From the NCBI GenBank assembly GCA_937891765.1, contig CALAGQ010000126.1:1-64000 (forward strand): a stretch of 64,000 bases of DNA. Direction: 5' to 3'. This DNA is from an uncultured Nitrospina sp. (lineage in GTDB: Bacteria > Nitrospinota > Nitrospinia > Nitrospinales > VA-1). Shown piece after piece: positions 62,319 through 64,000 of the stretch; position 1 is the first letter of the stretch, and each line of letters begins with the position of its first letter. The position numbers were made by a program, and so were the translations under genes. Under the pieces are notes generated by a model that worked only from the letters and a program-made list of their open reading frames with translations, was not told where the DNA came from and did not search any database.

Positions 62319-63553
62319 CTTAGAAACGAACGGATGCGCTCGTCCAGGGCATTCTGATCTTTGGTGAAAGACTGCAACGCCGATTGCGTCATCAAGTCGT
62401 CCAGTGCAACGGATTGCGGCCAGTCGGTCAGATTGGGAATTTTTCCGTGGTCCTGGATTTTCTTTAAATCGTCATCGCTGAAGGGATGAAACAGGTTGAC
62501 TCCCCGAGCCATTTCTTCCAGTTCCTTTCCCTGCATGGAATCCAGTTCCGGTGTAGCAACCAGAGCGTTCACGAAATCCTCAAACTCATCGGACAGTTGC
62601 CAAAGTTCAGGAAAACGTTTCGCCAAGGCATGCTGTGGATCAATCCCCGGTTCAATCGTATCATCAATATGAGACGTTACCTCTTCAGCCGACTTCCCAG
62701 ATTCCTGAAAATCTTTCATCGCTGCGGGAGGAATGGTCAACACATCCAACCCGGCCAGAAAAGCCACCTGTTCGCCATTTCTTATGCTGGCAGCAATCAA
62801 GCGTGATCCCACATCTTTGTGGTTATCCCGCGCTGACTTTAACGCTCGTTGGGTCTCCAACGTTACTTTTTCTCCCACCAGTTCTCCCGTACCCGCTTTA
62901 TGATCCATTACCACTTGATTCAACCGACCCAAAAAGACATTCACAAAATCTGGATTGGCCAAACGCGCCGCTAGATAGTTTTGCCGAACTGAAAACCCCA
63001 ACGTGAAATTAATGGGAATACCCTCCTGCCTTAAAGTGCGCACCGCTAGATACCCTTCAGGGGTCAGGGGCACTTTAACCGTGAAGTATTCCGGGCAAAC
63101 CTTGTAATATCGGCGACCAAAATGAAGCGTGCGCTCTATACTCCGGGACACAGCCGGGTGCAACTCGACACTGACTTTCACCTTGAAAGCCTGAACCAGG
63201 CGCAGGGCAATTTTGCAATTTATGACAAACCCCACCTCCAAGATCATTTCCTCTTCAGACAACTCCAAGCCTTCCTGTCGGATTTTGTGGATGGTGTCTT
63301 CAATGACCTTGTCCATAATCCCGCTTTGCACCACCTGATTTGCCAAGGTGTTATTGGTGGTCAAAGCCGTAAGTTCGTCCTTCCATATCTCTTGGGCTTT
63401 CTCCAACTCGCCGGTATCAATCCACACCTCAGTGCCAAGGGCTTTCAATCTGGCCAGTAAAGGGTCCGATTCGCTCTGGGGTGACGCTCCCTCAATTTTT
63501 TCAAAAGCCAGTCCATGCAAAACTTCCTCCAGCTTTTGGCTTACAGTATCCAT
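62315..63553 (-). CDS. tal: Transaldolase
   Basis: About 412 residues from ATG 63553 (AGAGGA eight bases upstream). Motifs: ALGTEVWIDTGELEKAQ near the N-terminus, ALTTNNTLANQVV, FTVKVPLTPEGYLAVRTL with the Schiff-base Lys, and NFTLGFSVRQ. It exchanges dihydroxyacetone units in the pentose phosphate pathway. It follows pgi by 13 bases and overlaps glk. Confidence 0.9.
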   Translation of the reverse strand: MDTVSQKLEEVLHGLAFEKIEGASPQSESDPLLARLKALGTEVWIDTGELEKAQEIWKDELTALTTNNTLANQVVQSGIMDKVIEDTIHKIRQEGLELSEEEMILEVGFVINCKIALRLVQAFKVKVSVELHPAVSRSIERTLHFGRRYYKVCPEYFTVKVPLTPEGYLAVRTLRQEGIPINFTLGFSVRQNYLAARLANPDFVNVFLGRLNQVVMDHKAGTGELVGEKVTLETQRALKSARDNHKDVGSRLIAASIRNGEQVAFLAGLDVLTIPPAAMKDFQESGKSAEEVTSHIDDTIEPGIDPQHALAKRFPELWQLSDEFEDFVNALVATPELDSMQGKELEEMARGVNLFHPFSDDDLKKIQDHGKIPNLTDWPQSVALDDLMTQSALQSFTKDQNALDERIRSFLR

Positions 63554-63566
63554 GTTGTTATCCTCT

Positions 63567-64000
63567 CTAAAAACCAGGTTTTCCCAAAAGCTTGAACATA
63601 TTTTTTTTATAAAACTCCACACCCGGCTGATCGAAAGGATTCACTCCATTCAGATAGCCGGTCATCGCCACTGCTCTTTCAAAAAAATAAAAAATCTGGC
63701 CCAAAGAGGTTGGCGAGCGATCCTTAATTTTCAGGGTCATGTTAGGAACGCCACCCTCTTTATGAGCGCTTGCCGTTCCCAGCCATGCTTTTTCATTAAC
63801 CGTATCCAGCGTCTCACCAGCGAGGTAGTTTAAACCGTCCGCATCATTTTTAAAAGCGGGTATTTTCAACTGCCGCCGGGAGGATTCGAGAATTAAAAAA
63901 GTCTCAAAAATATTGCGCTGACCCTCTTGAATCCATTGGCCCATGGAATGAAGGTCCGAAGTGAGCTCTACTGACGCAGGGAAAATTCCTTGCAAATTCT
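63567..64000 (-). CDS. pgi: Glucose-6-phosphate isomerase, C-terminal part (cut by window edge)
   Basis: The visible ~144 codons include [20 protein letters not shown], then [34 protein letters not shown] near the C-terminus. The frame continues past position 64000; the TTG at 63995 is internal. It interconverts glucose-6-phosphate and fructose-6-phosphate, and begins the visible pgi-tal-glk-argG group. Confidence 0.92.
   Translation of the reverse strand, partial: NLQGIFPASVELTSDLHSMGQWIQEGQRNIFETFLILESSRRQLKIPAFKNDADGLNYLAGETLDTVNEKAWLGTASAHKEGGVPNMTLKIKDRSPTSLGQIFYFFERAVAMTGYLNGVNPFDQPGVEFYKKNMFKLLGKPGF

Noticed and set aside
1-64000. CRISPR arrays, tRNA or rRNA genes
   Set aside because: No regularly spaced repeats with unique spacers and no tRNA or rRNA signatures were seen in any gap.

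Overview
Organism. The window is a bacterial chromosome segment that ends inside genes on both sides. The gene content suggests a Gram-negative-type autotroph or nitrogen-cycle bacterium, most likely in or near Nitrospinota. The pointers are a universal-stress-protein/PCP-reductase-repeat fusion, a split complex I cluster (nuoE-nuoG-nuoD), an Amt ammonium transporter, OleA/OleB-like genes, MsbA, TatA, a periplasmic LpoA-like protein and several sigma-54 activators. The taxonomic call is an inference from gene types; no 16S rRNA or other decisive marker is present.

Layout. (1) 1-6295 is an accessory island. It holds the end of an IS6-type transposase, then a Mu-like transposition module: MuB and MuA, two small upstream genes, a Ner-like regulator and a divergent CI-like repressor with palindromic operators between them. 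Decayed ORFs and a repeat-rich AT stretch follow. No phage morphogenesis genes are present. (2) 6296-18474 is core-like: a GAF/sigma-54 activator, ahcY with its own promoter and terminator, a convergent msbA-oleA-oleB operon, the stress-protein fusion, and class II aldolase. (3) 18480-25850 is mostly minus strand: a small Cys-rich protein, a YaiI homologue, a frameshifted HDOD gene, an AarF/UbiB-type kinase, an M16 peptidase and an EamA exporter. (4) 25897-34080 is plus strand: a VOC protein, moaCDE, addB-addA and a carbonic anhydrase remnant. (5) 34081-41349 holds a six-CBS protein, a formyltransferase, an exported protein, a signalling operon (small protein, HDOD, hybrid kinase) and a lipoprotein. 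(6) 41625-49985 holds amt, translationally coupled to a 21-repeat TPR protein, a block of dispersed repeats, then nuoE-nuoG-nuoD behind a near-consensus promoter. (7) 50097-58654 holds an orphan secreted protein, a flippase-like membrane protein, TatA, small TPR and LRR proteins, PBP1A and, convergent to it, an LpoA-like TPR/periplasmic-binding protein. (8) 58644-64000, minus strand, holds pgi(partial)-tal-glk-argG and a sigma-54 response regulator.

How it works together. Metabolic genes cover methyl-cycle recycling (ahcY), sugar-phosphate interconversion (fba, pgi, tal, glk), arginine, molybdopterin and the electron-input and quinone modules of complex I. Signalling proteins are dense (two sigma-54 activators, a hybrid kinase, HDOD and CBS proteins). 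Several four-base ATGA overlaps (moaC/D, amt/TPR, nuoE/G, tal/glk) and a TTGA overlap (addB/A) indicate translational coupling. A REP-like dispersed repeat occurs between genes and, unusually, in frame inside the MuA gene.

Limits. All calls come from reading the sequence and motif recognition; no database search was run. Two homopolymer frameshifts (5344-5350 and 19670-19674) could be biological or sequencing errors.
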